From contig JAEYVD010000583.1 of the NCBI GenBank assembly GCA_023432075.1, positions 1 through 7,566 of the forward strand: 7,566 nt of DNA, given 5' to 3'. Each line of letters starts with the position of its first letter. Position 1 is the first letter of the stretch. The notes beneath the pieces are model-generated. The model searched no databases. It was not told the DNA's origin and worked only from the letters and a program-made list of their open reading frames with translations. Source of the stretch: Pseudomonadota bacterium (GTDB taxonomy: Bacteria > Pseudomonadota > Gammaproteobacteria > Burkholderiales > Burkholderiaceae_B). Positions 1-6,036 of the stretch are shown here, piece by piece. The position numbers and the translations under genes were made by a program.

Positions 1-40
1 GGCCGGGACGGCGAAAATGGATTTGGCACGCATGTTGGCG

Positions 41-82
41 ATGGTAATCAGCCCTGAGCCTGACCGCCTTGATCTGAATCAA
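41..82 (-). promoter_or_regulatory. Candidate FNR/ANR-dependent promoter reading left, off the window
   Basis: Bases 69-82 read TTGATctgaATCAA, a perfect match to the FNR/ANR/CRP-family consensus TTGAT-N4-ATCAA. On the minus strand a -10-like hexamer TACCAT lies at 46-41 (4 of 6 matches to TATAAT). A transcript starting about 7 bases further on (near 34) would put the box centre (75.5) at about -41.5, the usual class II FNR activator position. On the plus strand the equivalent -10 region is GC-rich and has no candidate. The regulated gene would lie to the left of the window. An ATG at 33-31 sits on the predicted start site and is probably not its start codon. The box is read directly from the sequence; the promoter function is inferred. 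Confidence 0.5.
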
Positions 83-92
83 GGCGGTCAGG
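59..92. repeat. Perfect 15-bp inverted repeat with 4-base loop, possible terminator or operator
   Basis: Bases 59-73 (CCTGACCGCCTTGAT) are the exact reverse complement of 78-92, around the loop CTGA. The inner 5 bp on each side form the FNR-type box. Bases 51-57 (GCCCTGA) can also pair with 88-94, so an alternative fold exists. Neither strand has a T-run after the stem, so it is not a classic intrinsic terminator. It lies about 175 bases beyond the bioA stop and could still end or stabilise the bioA transcript. A role as extended operator is equally possible. Confidence 0.5.
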
Positions 93-150
93 GCGATTTG
101 CCGCCGCACCGGGGCGGCCGAACGGCATCAGGTGCGGCCAAGCGCCATTC

Positions 151-279
151 GTGGCGGCCGTAGTGGCGGCCGTAGTGGCGGCCGTAGTGGCAGCCGTAGT
201 GGCGGCCTGAGTGGCGGCCTGAGCGGCGGCCTTACGGTCGGCCGTACGGTCGGCCTTACAGGCGGCCTTACGGGCGGCC
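151..279. repeat. 12-bp tandem repeat array (10 full units plus a partial one) at the bioA 3' end
   Basis: Units start at 151, 163, 175, 187, 199, 211, 223, 235, 247 and 259, with a 9-base partial unit at 271-279. The plus-strand core is NNGGCGGCCNNA. The first three units are identical (GTGGCGGCCGTA), the fourth differs by one base, and units become more varied towards bioA. On the minus strand the period is in frame with bioA: the partial unit codes for the last three residues (Gly-Arg-Pro) and the TTA at 268-270 is the TAA stop. Further in-frame TAA codons occur at 258-256 and 234-232. It looks like a minisatellite that could change length by replication slippage. Bases 236-255 also form a near-perfect palindrome. 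Confidence 0.9.
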
Positions 280-1536
280 GGCCCGCAGCACCGCCGTCAC
301 GGCGGTGGTCAGCCGGGCCAGATCCTCGGCGTCGATGGTCAGCGCGGGCGTCAGATAGACCACGTTGCCGAACGGACGCACCCAGACGCCCGCCTCGACC
401 AGGCGGCGCTTGAGGGCTTCGCGGTCGGCGATGCCGCCCAGTTCGACCACCCCGATCGCCCCGAGCACGCGCACGTCGCGCACCCAGGGCAATTCACGGC
501 AAGGCTCCAAGCCGGCGGACAACGCCGCAGAGATGGCCTGCGCCTGCGCCAGCCGGGGTTCGGTCTCGAATAGGTCGAGCGAGGCATTGGCCGCCGCGCA
601 GGCCAGCGCATTGCCCATGAAGGTGGGGCCGTGCATCAGCGCGTGGCCGGGGTCGTCGGACCAGAAAGCCTGGAAGACCCTGTCGCTGGCCACCGTGGCG
701 GCCAGCGGAAGCGTTCCGCCTGTCAGCGCCTTGGACAGCGTGATGATGTCGGGGCGGATGCCGGCCTGCTCGAAGGCGAACAGGGTGCCGGTGCGCCCGA
801 AACCCGTGAAGATCTCGTCGAAGATCAACAGCAACCCGTGCTTGTCCGCCAGGCGGCGCAAGCGGCGCAGGACCTCGGGATCGTGCAGCAGCATGCCGCC
901 CGCGCCCTGCACCAGCGGCTCGACGAGGATGCCGGCCAGTTGCGGCGCGCGCGCCTGCAGCCAGGCGTCCAGCTCGGCCTCCCCCGCCTCGTCGCGCGGC
1001 AGGCTGACGATGTCGTGCCCGGCCAGCATGCCGTTAAAGAGGCTGTGCATGCCTTCGTCCGGATCGCACACCGCCATGGTGCCGAAGGTATCGCCGTGAT
1101 AGCCGCCCCGGAACGCGAGAAAGCGGGTGCGGCCGTGCTCGCCCTGATTCAGCCAGAACTGCAGCGCCATCTTCATGGCGACCTCGACCGCCACCGAGCC
1201 GGAATCCGTATAGAAGACGCGATCCAGGCCCGGCCCGAGCAGCCCGGCCAACCGGCGCGCCAGGGTCAAGGCGGGTTCGTGCGTCAATCCGCCGAACATG
1301 ACGTGCGGCATCGCGTCCAGTTGCGCGCGCACGGCCTGGGCGATGTGCGGGTGGTTGTAACCGTGGCAGGCCGTCCACCAGGACGCCACCCCGTCCACCA
1401 GCGTGCGGCCGTCGGCCAGTTCCAGCCGGCTGCCGTGGCTGCGCACCACGGGCAGCGGCGGCGTTGCCGTCTTCATCTGGGCATAGGGAAGCCAGATATG
1501 GGGTTGGCCCCGGGCCATCCAGTCGGGCACGTGCAT
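268..1536 (-). CDS. bioA: Adenosylmethionine--8-amino-7-oxononanoate aminotransferase (DAPA synthase)
   Basis: This cytoplasmic PLP enzyme transfers the amino group of S-adenosylmethionine to KAPA, making 7,8-diaminopelargonate, the third step of the conserved biotin pathway. The 422 residues match the family length (about 430 in E. coli). Visible family marks are WLPYAQM (15-21), the tandem Trp in GVASWWTACHGYNHP (49-63), the PLP-phosphate region YTDSGSVAVE (109-118), YHGDTFGTM (146-154), DEIFTGFGRTG (240-250) with the cofactor Asp240, and the Schiff-base lysine K269 in LSKALTGG. The tandem Trp and these motifs separate BioA from other class III aminotransferases. The ATG at 1536 has a strong ribosome binding site (AAGAGGTGA) just upstream. 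The gene diverges from the bioF group. The last three codons and stop lie in the 12-bp repeat array; the fold itself looks complete. Confidence 0.96.
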   Translation of the reverse strand: MHVPDWMARGQPHIWLPYAQMKTATPPLPVVRSHGSRLELADGRTLVDGVASWWTACHGYNHPHIAQAVRAQLDAMPHVMFGGLTHEPALTLARRLAGLLGPGLDRVFYTDSGSVAVEVAMKMALQFWLNQGEHGRTRFLAFRGGYHGDTFGTMAVCDPDEGMHSLFNGMLAGHDIVSLPRDEAGEAELDAWLQARAPQLAGILVEPLVQGAGGMLLHDPEVLRRLRRLADKHGLLLIFDEIFTGFGRTGTLFAFEQAGIRPDIITLSKALTGGTLPLAATVASDRVFQAFWSDDPGHALMHGPTFMGNALACAAANASLDLFETEPRLAQAQAISAALSAGLEPCRELPWVRDVRVLGAIGVVELGGIADREALKRRLVEAGVWVRPFGNVVYLTPALTIDAEDLARLTTAVTAVLRAGRP

Positions 1537-1719
1537 CGTTCACCTCTTGAAATCCGGCGGCGCCGCCACCGGTTCGCCGCACGTCTCGCAAGCGTCCCGG
1601 GGGCCGTTACGCCTCCACTACAATGGCCCGCATTCTACGGCCTGGCACGGGCGTTCCCCGTTCGTCAGCCTGCCTGCCGCCACGGCGCGCAGGCCCCTGG
1701 GCCGCTGCAGGATTTACCG
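1537..1719. promoter_or_regulatory. Divergent bioA/bioF promoter and operator region
   Basis: This 183-base region separates the start codons of bioA and bioF. The best plus -10 is TACAAT at 1619-1624; the best minus -10 is TAGAAT at 1637-1632. They face each other within an imperfect palindrome, TANAATG-N5-CATTNTA (1619-1637). Neither has a good -35 at the right distance. Starts from these elements would leave leaders of roughly 90 bases on each side. No match was seen to the E. coli-type BirA operator (TTGTAAACC paired with GGTTTACAA) or to the BioR box (TTATMKATAA). The overlapping facing layout resembles the E. coli bio operator, but the promoter and operator roles here are inferred. Confidence 0.45.
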
Positions 1720-2910
1720 ATGTCTAAGCTGGATTCGCTTTTTTCCGCCGAGCTGGCGCTCGCCGATACCCGCCGTAAACGCCGCAGGCTGCGCACGGCG
1801 TCGTCCGCCCCGCCCGGGCGCATCGTACTGAGCGGCGCGCCCGTCCTGAACTTTTCCAGCAATGACTACCTGGGGCTGGCGCGGCATCCGCTGCTGGTCG
1901 AGCGCGCCCGCGAATGGACGGCGCGCCACGGCGCCGGCGCCCAGGCGTCGCGGCTGGTGTGCGGAAACCTGGACCTGCATGAACAGGTCGAGGCCAAGCT
2001 GGCCCGGCTAAAGGGCACCGAGGCCGCCTTGGTGCTGGCGTCCGGCTGGCAGGCGAACGCCGCCGTGCTGCCCGCCTTGCTGCGCGCGACCGCCGCCCAC
2101 GGCGAGGTGGAGGTCTACGCCGACAAGCTCAACCACGCCAGCCTGCATCATGGGTGCCAGGCCGCCGGCGTGCGGCAGATCCGCTTTCGCCACAACGACC
2201 TCGATCACCTGGAAAGCCTGCTGGCCCGCCACGCCCAAGAAGCTGGCGGCGCGGCGCCGGTCTCGCGCTTCATCATCACCGAAAGCGTGTTCAGCATGGA
2301 CGGCGACCGCACCGATGTCGTCCGGCTGGCGGACCTGGCCGACCGCTTCAATGCCTTTGTGTATCTGGACGAGGCGCATGCCACCGGCGTGCTGGGTCCC
2401 GGCGGCATGGGCCTGGCCGGACTGGCGCCCGGGCGGATCGATCTGGCGATGGGCACGTTCAGCAAGGCGCTGGGCGGCTTTGGCGCATACGTGGCGGGCT
2501 CGCGCGCGCTGTGCGATTTTCTTGTGAATGCGTGCTCGGGCTTCATCTACACCACCGCGCTGCCGCCTGCCGTGCTGGGCGCCATGGACGCGGCGCTGGA
2601 CCTGGCGCCCACGCTGAATGCCGAACGCACGCGGCTGGCCGCCAGCGGCGAGCGCCTGCGCGACGCGTTGCGCGGCATGGGGCTGGACACCGGCGCGTCC
2701 TCGACCCAGATCGTGCCCGCCATCGTGGGCGACGAGGCCCGCGCGCTGGCGATGGCCGCAGACCTGGAGCGCCGCGGCCTCTTGGCCGTGGCGATCCGTC
2801 CGCCCACGGTTCCCGCAGGCACCAGCCGCCTGCGCATCGCGCTGAGCGCGGCGCATCGCGACGATGACGTGTCCCGCTTGATCGCGGGTTTCGCGGCGGT
2901 GCTGGCATGA
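1720..2910 (+). CDS. bioF: 8-amino-7-oxononanoate synthase (KAPA synthase)
   Basis: BioF is a cytoplasmic PLP enzyme of the alpha-oxoamine synthase family. It condenses pimeloyl-ACP (or pimeloyl-CoA) with L-alanine to give KAPA, releasing CO2. The predicted protein has 396 residues, the usual size. Seen in order: NFSSNDYLGLARHP (44-57), GAGAQASRLVCG (71-82) with the substrate-binding region, DKLNHAS (135-141), ITESVFSMDGD (186-196), LDEAHATGVLG (216-226) with the cofactor Asp217, and the PLP lysine K249 in GTFSKALGG. The ATG at 1720 was chosen because AGGA (1709-1712) lies 7 bases upstream and the protein begins where family members do; the frame is open much further upstream, but that part is antisense to bioA. 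The TGA overlaps the next start codon in an ATGA. Confidence 0.96.
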   Translation: MSKLDSLFSAELALADTRRKRRRLRTASSAPPGRIVLSGAPVLNFSSNDYLGLARHPLLVERAREWTARHGAGAQASRLVCGNLDLHEQVEAKLARLKGTEAALVLASGWQANAAVLPALLRATAAHGEVEVYADKLNHASLHHGCQAAGVRQIRFRHNDLDHLESLLARHAQEAGGAAPVSRFIITESVFSMDGDRTDVVRLADLADRFNAFVYLDEAHATGVLGPGGMGLAGLAPGRIDLAMGTFSKALGGFGAYVAGSRALCDFLVNACSGFIYTTALPPAVLGAMDAALDLAPTLNAERTRLAASGERLRDALRGMGLDTGASSTQIVPAIVGDEARALAMAADLERRGLLAVAIRPPTVPAGTSRLRIALSAAHRDDDVSRLIAGFAAVLA

Positions 2911-3584
2911 CGACGCCTTCGGGTTCCGCCATCCGCCCGACGATGCTGTTCGTTCATGGCTGGGCGTTCGACTCGGCGTTCTGGGACCCGCTGCGCGCTG
3001 CGTTGCCCGAATGGCCGCAAGCCGTCTGCGACGCGGGCTACTTCGGTCCCGCCCGGGAGCCGGACCTTACTGGCCCGGTGATCGCGGTGGGCCACTCGCT
3101 GGGCGTCCTGCGGCTGTTGGGCCGTCTGCCTGACCAATGCGTGGGGCTGGTGTCGATCAATGGCTTTTCCCGCTTCAGCAGCGCCGCGGATTACCCCGCG
3201 GGCGTGCCCGTCCGCATGCTGGACCGGATGCGCAAGCGTCTGGCCGAGTCGGCGGACGACGTGTTGCGGGATTTCCGCCAGCGCTGTGGCGACGATTCCC
3301 GCTTTGGCGCACCCCGGACGGCTGCGCTGCACCAGGGCCTTGAAGCCCTGCGCGACGACGACCAGCGCGCCGCGCTGGCCACCCTGCCAGTGCCGCTGCT
3401 GGCGCTGGCAGGCAGCGCGGACGCCATCGTGCCGGCCGGGATGATGCGCGCCGCCTTTGCCGGGCGGCCAGACGGCGACCTGCATTGGCGCGAACGGGGC
3501 GGCCATCTCTTGCCCGTCTCGGACACTGACTGGTGCGCGGCCCACATCCGCGCCTTTGCCGCCCGCGTGGCGCCGCCCGCATGA
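2907..3584 (+). CDS. Alpha/beta hydrolase, probable BioH-like pimeloyl-ACP methyl ester esterase
   Basis: The predicted protein has 225 residues and an alpha/beta hydrolase fold. The early strand and oxyanion region is MLFVHGWAFDSAFW (13-26), like the HGWG(L/F)..xW segment of BioH. The nucleophile elbow GHSLG puts the catalytic serine at Ser64. The likely acid is Asp172 (AGSADAIVP) and the likely base His200 (RGGHLLP). There is no signal peptide. It sits between bioF and bioC, overlapping both by ATGA, where BioH- or BioG-type esterases are found in other species. Its expected role is to cleave the methyl ester of pimeloyl-ACP methyl ester, ending BioC-dependent elongation and giving pimeloyl-ACP for BioF. 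It is about 30 residues shorter than E. coli BioH. The hydrolase fold is well supported; the substrate rests on context, and no symbol is given because BioH and BioG were not told apart by alignment. Confidence 0.85.
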   Translation: MTTPSGSAIRPTMLFVHGWAFDSAFWDPLRAALPEWPQAVCDAGYFGPAREPDLTGPVIAVGHSLGVLRLLGRLPDQCVGLVSINGFSRFSSAADYPAGVPVRMLDRMRKRLAESADDVLRDFRQRCGDDSRFGAPRTAALHQGLEALRDDDQRAALATLPVPLLALAGSADAIVPAGMMRAAFAGRPDGDLHWRERGGHLLPVSDTDWCAAHIRAFAARVAPPA

Positions 3585-5017
3585 CGCAGGCTGCCCGCAA
3601 TGCCCGCGTCGGCGACCGCTTTGGCGCCGCCGCCGCCCGCTACGAAAACCACGCGGCCATCCAGCGCATCGCGGCCGAACGGCTGGCGAGCGACATCGCC
3701 CTCTTGCCCCTGCCGCCCTGTCCCCGCATCCTGGAGATCGGCTGCGGCACCGGACTGCTGACCCAGGCGCTGGCGCGACGGCTGGGGCCAGCCGACTGGA
3801 CCGTGACCGACATTTCCCCCGGCATGCTGGCCGCCGCGCAGCGCGGCCCCGCCCTGCCCGGCACGGGGCGCTACCGGTTGCTGGACGGCGAGCACCCCGC
3901 CGGACTGGCAGGCGGCTTCGACCTGATCTGTTCGAGCCTGGCCGTGCAGTGGTTCTCGGACCTGAACGCGGGCCTGGGCCGGCTGGCCCGCCTGCTGGCG
4001 CCCGGCGGCCATCTGGCCGTGGCCACGCTGGCCTCGGGCACCTTCGCCGAATGGCAGGCCGCGCACACCGCCGCCGGCCTGGCGCCCGCGACGCCTGCCT
4101 ATCCGCCCGCCCGCGCCATCCGTCCGGCCATGGCCGATATGGCCGGTGGCGTGGGCAGCGAACGCCTGATACAAGATCATCCTGACGGCCTGCATTTCCT
4201 GCGCGGCCTGAAGGGCATCGGCGCGACCACCCCCGCGCCCGGCCGCCCGCCGCTGAGCGCGGCGCAACTGCGCCGGGTGCTGGCCGCGTTTGACGAACAA
4301 GGCGCCACGGTGACGTATCACCTGGCGTACGGTATGTGGAGAAAGAACATGCAGCGGCCCAATGGCGTTTTTGTGACAGGCACCGATACCGGCATCGGCA
4401 AAACCCTCGTGTCGGCCATCCTGGCCCGTGCCTGGAATGCCGATTACTGGAAACCGGTGCAGACGGGCGTGGCTGAAGAGCCCGGCGACACCGACACCGT
4501 CGCCCACCTGGCGCAGTTGCCGCCCGAGCGCCTGCACCTGCCAGCCTACGTGCTGCAGGCGCCGCTGTCGCCATGGGCCGCCGCCACGCTGGAGGACACC
4601 GTCGTCGACGCCACCACCATCGTGCCGCCCGCGACGCGGGCGCCGCTGATCGTGGAAGGCGCGGGCGGCCTGTATGTACCGATCGACGACACGCACATGA
4701 TGATCGACCTGATCGCGCGCCTGGACATGCCGGTCGTGCTGGCGGCGCGCAGCGGACTGGGCACCATCAACCACACCTTGCTGAGTCTGAAGGCGCTGCA
4801 GCGGCGCGGCATCCCGGTACTGGGCGTGGTCATGAGCGGCCCGCTGTCCGCGGGCAACAAGGAAGCCATCGAGCGCTTTGGCGGCGTGCGCGTGCTGGCG
4901 GAGATCCCGCCGCTGCCACGCGTGGACACCGCCGCCGTCGATGCATTGGCCAAGGGCATTGCCCCGCTGGCCGAATGCCTGGCGGCGCTATATGACGCCG
5001 AAACCGAAGCCGACTAG
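3581..5017 (+). CDS. bioC-bioD: In-frame BioC-BioD fusion: malonyl-ACP O-methyltransferase + dethiobiotin synthetase
   Basis: One open frame of 478 residues joins two complete enzymes. Residues 1-256 are BioC, which methylates malonyl-ACP with SAM so that the fatty-acid machinery can build the pimeloyl chain. Its marks are RYENHAAIQRIAAERL (20-35), SAM motif I ILEIGCGTG (50-58), Asp77 in TDIS, SSLAVQWFSDL (118-128), LKGIGAT (about 210-216) and TYHL (about 245-248). BioC of E. coli ends a few residues after the same TYHL motif, so this domain is complete at RKN. Residue 257 is the natural first Met of BioD, with no linker and no stop codon between. The ATG at 3581 overlaps the upstream TGA in an ATGA. 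Whether the cell makes the fused protein, free BioD from the internal start, or both is not known. A lost stop codon through mutation or sequence error is the main alternative. Confidence 0.85.
   Translation: MTQAARNARVGDRFGAAAARYENHAAIQRIAAERLASDIALLPLPPCPRILEIGCGTGLLTQALARRLGPADWTVTDISPGMLAAAQRGPALPGTGRYRLLDGEHPAGLAGGFDLICSSLAVQWFSDLNAGLGRLARLLAPGGHLAVATLASGTFAEWQAAHTAAGLAPATPAYPPARAIRPAMADMAGGVGSERLIQDHPDGLHFLRGLKGIGATTPAPGRPPLSAAQLRRVLAAFDEQGATVTYHLAYGMWRKNMQRPNGVFVTGTDTGIGKTLVSAILARAWNADYWKPVQTGVAEEPGDTDTVAHLAQLPPERLHLPAYVLQAPLSPWAAATLEDTVVDATTIVPPATRAPLIVEGAGGLYVPIDDTHMMIDLIARLDMPVVLAARSGLGTINHTLLSLKALQRRGIPVLGVVMSGPLSAGNKEAIERFGGVRVLAEIPPLPRVDTAAVDALAKGIAPLAECLAALYDAETEAD
4338..4351 (+). 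promoter_or_regulatory. Internal ribosome binding site and start codon for bioD
   Basis: GGAG at 4338-4341 lies 7 bases before the ATG at 4349-4351, ideal Shine-Dalgarno spacing. The site is inside the last codons of the bioC part, in the same frame. It suggests that BioD was, or still is, started separately even though no stop codon ends bioC first. Confidence 0.65.
4349..5017 (+). CDS. bioD: Dethiobiotin synthetase (BioD domain; possible separate product from internal start)
   Basis: BioD closes the ureido ring of dethiobiotin from DAPA, CO2 and ATP, the step before BioB. Counted from this ATG the protein has 222 residues, matching E. coli BioD (about 225). It shows the P-loop GTDTGIGKT (11-19), the active-site lysine Lys35 in WKPVQTG, the VEGAGGLYVPI segment (102-112) with Glu103, and the nucleotide-side stretch VLAARSGLGTINHTLL. 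SPW replaces the more usual SPH near residue 75. The start has its own GGAG site but is in frame with bioC, so the same residues also form the C-terminal half of the fusion. It is last in the bioF group and ends just before a GC-rich hairpin and the convergent regulator gene. Confidence 0.9.
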   Translation: MQRPNGVFVTGTDTGIGKTLVSAILARAWNADYWKPVQTGVAEEPGDTDTVAHLAQLPPERLHLPAYVLQAPLSPWAAATLEDTVVDATTIVPPATRAPLIVEGAGGLYVPIDDTHMMIDLIARLDMPVVLAARSGLGTINHTLLSLKALQRRGIPVLGVVMSGPLSAGNKEAIERFGGVRVLAEIPPLPRVDTAAVDALAKGIAPLAECLAALYDAETEAD

Positions 5018-5018
5018 C

Positions 5019-5038
5019 CCAGGCGCCAGCCCGCCTGG
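5019..5038. terminator. GC-rich hairpin between convergent bioD and lysR-type genes
   Basis: CCAGGCG (5019-5025) pairs with CGCCTGG (5032-5038) around a 6-base loop. It starts 2 bases after the bioD stop (TAG 5015-5017) and ends 7 bases before the stop of the opposing regulator gene. Its place suggests a two-way terminator, but neither strand has a T-run after the stem, so it is only a candidate. Confidence 0.35.
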
Positions 5039-5045
5039 CACGGCA

Positions 5046-5930
5046 TCACTGCCGGGCCATGTCGATGAACGCCCGCAGCGCCGATGAAACGCGGCGCTGC
5101 CGGGGGTAATACAGCATGAAGCCCGGAACCACGGGACACCAGTCCTCCAGCAGCCGCACCAGCCTGCCCGATGCGAGCTGGCTCGCCACATAGTTCTCGG
5201 GCACATAGCCAATGCCGATGCCATCGCAGGCCGCGCGCACCTCGGCGTGCACATCGCTCAGGGCAATGCGGCCCGGCACGTCGATTTCCACCTTTTCGCC
5301 GTCCTTCTCGAACTCCCATTTGTAATAGCGGCCGCTGGGAAACCGGTAGCGCACGCAGTCGTGCCGCAGCAGGTCGGCCGGCGTGCGAGGCGCCTCGCGC
5401 CCCTGCAGATAGGCGGGCGATGCCACCACCAACGCGCGCAGCGGCGGGCCGATGGGAACCGCCACCATGTCCTCCGGCACCGCTTCAAGCAAGCGCACGC
5501 CCGCGTCGAAGCCGGACTTCACGATGTCGACGAAACTGTCGTCTTCACCGATCTCCAGGCGGATGTCCGGGTACGCCGCCAGAAAGCGGGCAGCCATGGG
5601 CATCAGCAGCAGGTACGAGGCCGCACGCGACGTGTTGATGCGCAGCGAGCCGGCCGCGGATCCGCGAAAGTGGTTCATTTCGTCCAGCGCATCGCCAAGG
5701 CCGTGCAGCACCGGCTGCAGGCGCTCGGCCAGCCGGTGGCCCGCCTCGGTCAAGGCCACGCTGCGCGTGGTGCGGTTGAACAGATTCACGCCAAGCCGTT
5801 CTTCCAGATTGCGGATGGCATAGCTGACCGCCGAGGTGGACAGGCTGAGCTCTTCGCCCGCCTTGCGGAAACTGCCCAGACGGGCGACCGCCGAGAAGGC
5901 GGCAAGATGGGACAGGTTGTCGAGCGGCAC
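5046..5930 (-). CDS. LysR-family transcriptional regulator
   Basis: The 294 residues are the normal LysR length. The N-terminal winged helix-turn-helix covers about residues 4-64: LSHLAAFSAVARLGSF, then the helix-turn-helix with STSAVSYAIRNLEERLG (31-47), then LFNRTTRSVALTEAG (50-64). A linker helix follows, then a periplasmic-binding-protein-like effector domain from about residue 93 (GSLRINTSRAA) to the C-terminus. Sequence style resembles the large YafC/DmlR/PgrR-like group, but the effector cannot be named. The start is GTG (5930-5928) with no clear ribosome binding site; an in-frame TGA shortly upstream rules out a longer ATG start. It is divergent from the dehydrogenase gene, the classic layout for a LysR regulator acting on its neighbour and on itself. 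It is convergent with bioD, so control of biotin genes is less likely. Confidence 0.93.
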   Translation of the reverse strand: MPLDNLSHLAAFSAVARLGSFRKAGEELSLSTSAVSYAIRNLEERLGVNLFNRTTRSVALTEAGHRLAERLQPVLHGLGDALDEMNHFRGSAAGSLRINTSRAASYLLLMPMAARFLAAYPDIRLEIGEDDSFVDIVKSGFDAGVRLLEAVPEDMVAVPIGPPLRALVVASPAYLQGREAPRTPADLLRHDCVRYRFPSGRYYKWEFEKDGEKVEIDVPGRIALSDVHAEVRAACDGIGIGYVPENYVASQLASGRLVRLLEDWCPVVPGFMLYYPRQRRVSSALRAFIDMARQ

Positions 5931-6036
5931 GATTATGCAAATTTGTTCAATAAATCATGCCGAAATTCTAGCTTGAAGTGGGTTGTTGCCGGGCTTATTG
6001 TGAACGCCTGCTCAACAAATCTCCCAAGAGGCCGTC
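5931..6036. promoter_or_regulatory. Divergent lysR / dehydrogenase promoter region
   Basis: These 106 bases are clearly AT-richer than the flanking genes. On the plus strand TTGAAG (5973-5978), a 17-base spacer and TATTGT (5996-6001) form a plausible sigma-70 promoter for the dehydrogenase, starting near 6008. On the minus strand TAGAAT (5970-5965) is a possible -10 for the regulator, with a poor -35. Between them lies the near-palindrome TTCTAGCTTGAA (5966-5977). ATTTGTTCAA (5941-5950) and CTCAACAAAT (6011-6020) are a wider inverted pair sharing ATTTGTT. These are candidate regulator sites. AAGAGG (6026-6031) is the dehydrogenase ribosome binding site. Confidence 0.5.

Noticed and set aside
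1..58. Possible gene fragment at the left edge, on either strand
   Set aside because: Frames are too short to recognise; the plus frame ending at TGA 55-57 and the minus ATG at 33 have no supporting ribosome binding site or family motif.
132..413. Plus-strand frame coding for a Gly-Arg/Ser-rich repeat protein (SGGR-type repeats)
   Set aside because: It is only the 12-bp tandem array read on the other strand, then antisense of bioA; no ribosome binding site and no family resemblance.
631..1719. Long open extension upstream of the bioF ATG
   Set aside because: It lies antisense to bioA, has no family similarity, and bioF starts at 1720 with its own ribosome binding site; long antisense frames are common at this GC content.
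2547..4774. Very long minus-strand open frames opposite bioF, the hydrolase and bioC-bioD
   Set aside because: Composition is Arg/Ala/Gly-rich shadow sequence with no motifs; the plus strand carries full enzyme signatures throughout.
5932..5937. CATAAT on the minus strand as a -10 for the LysR-type gene
   Set aside because: It ends one base before the GTG start, so transcription would begin inside the coding region.
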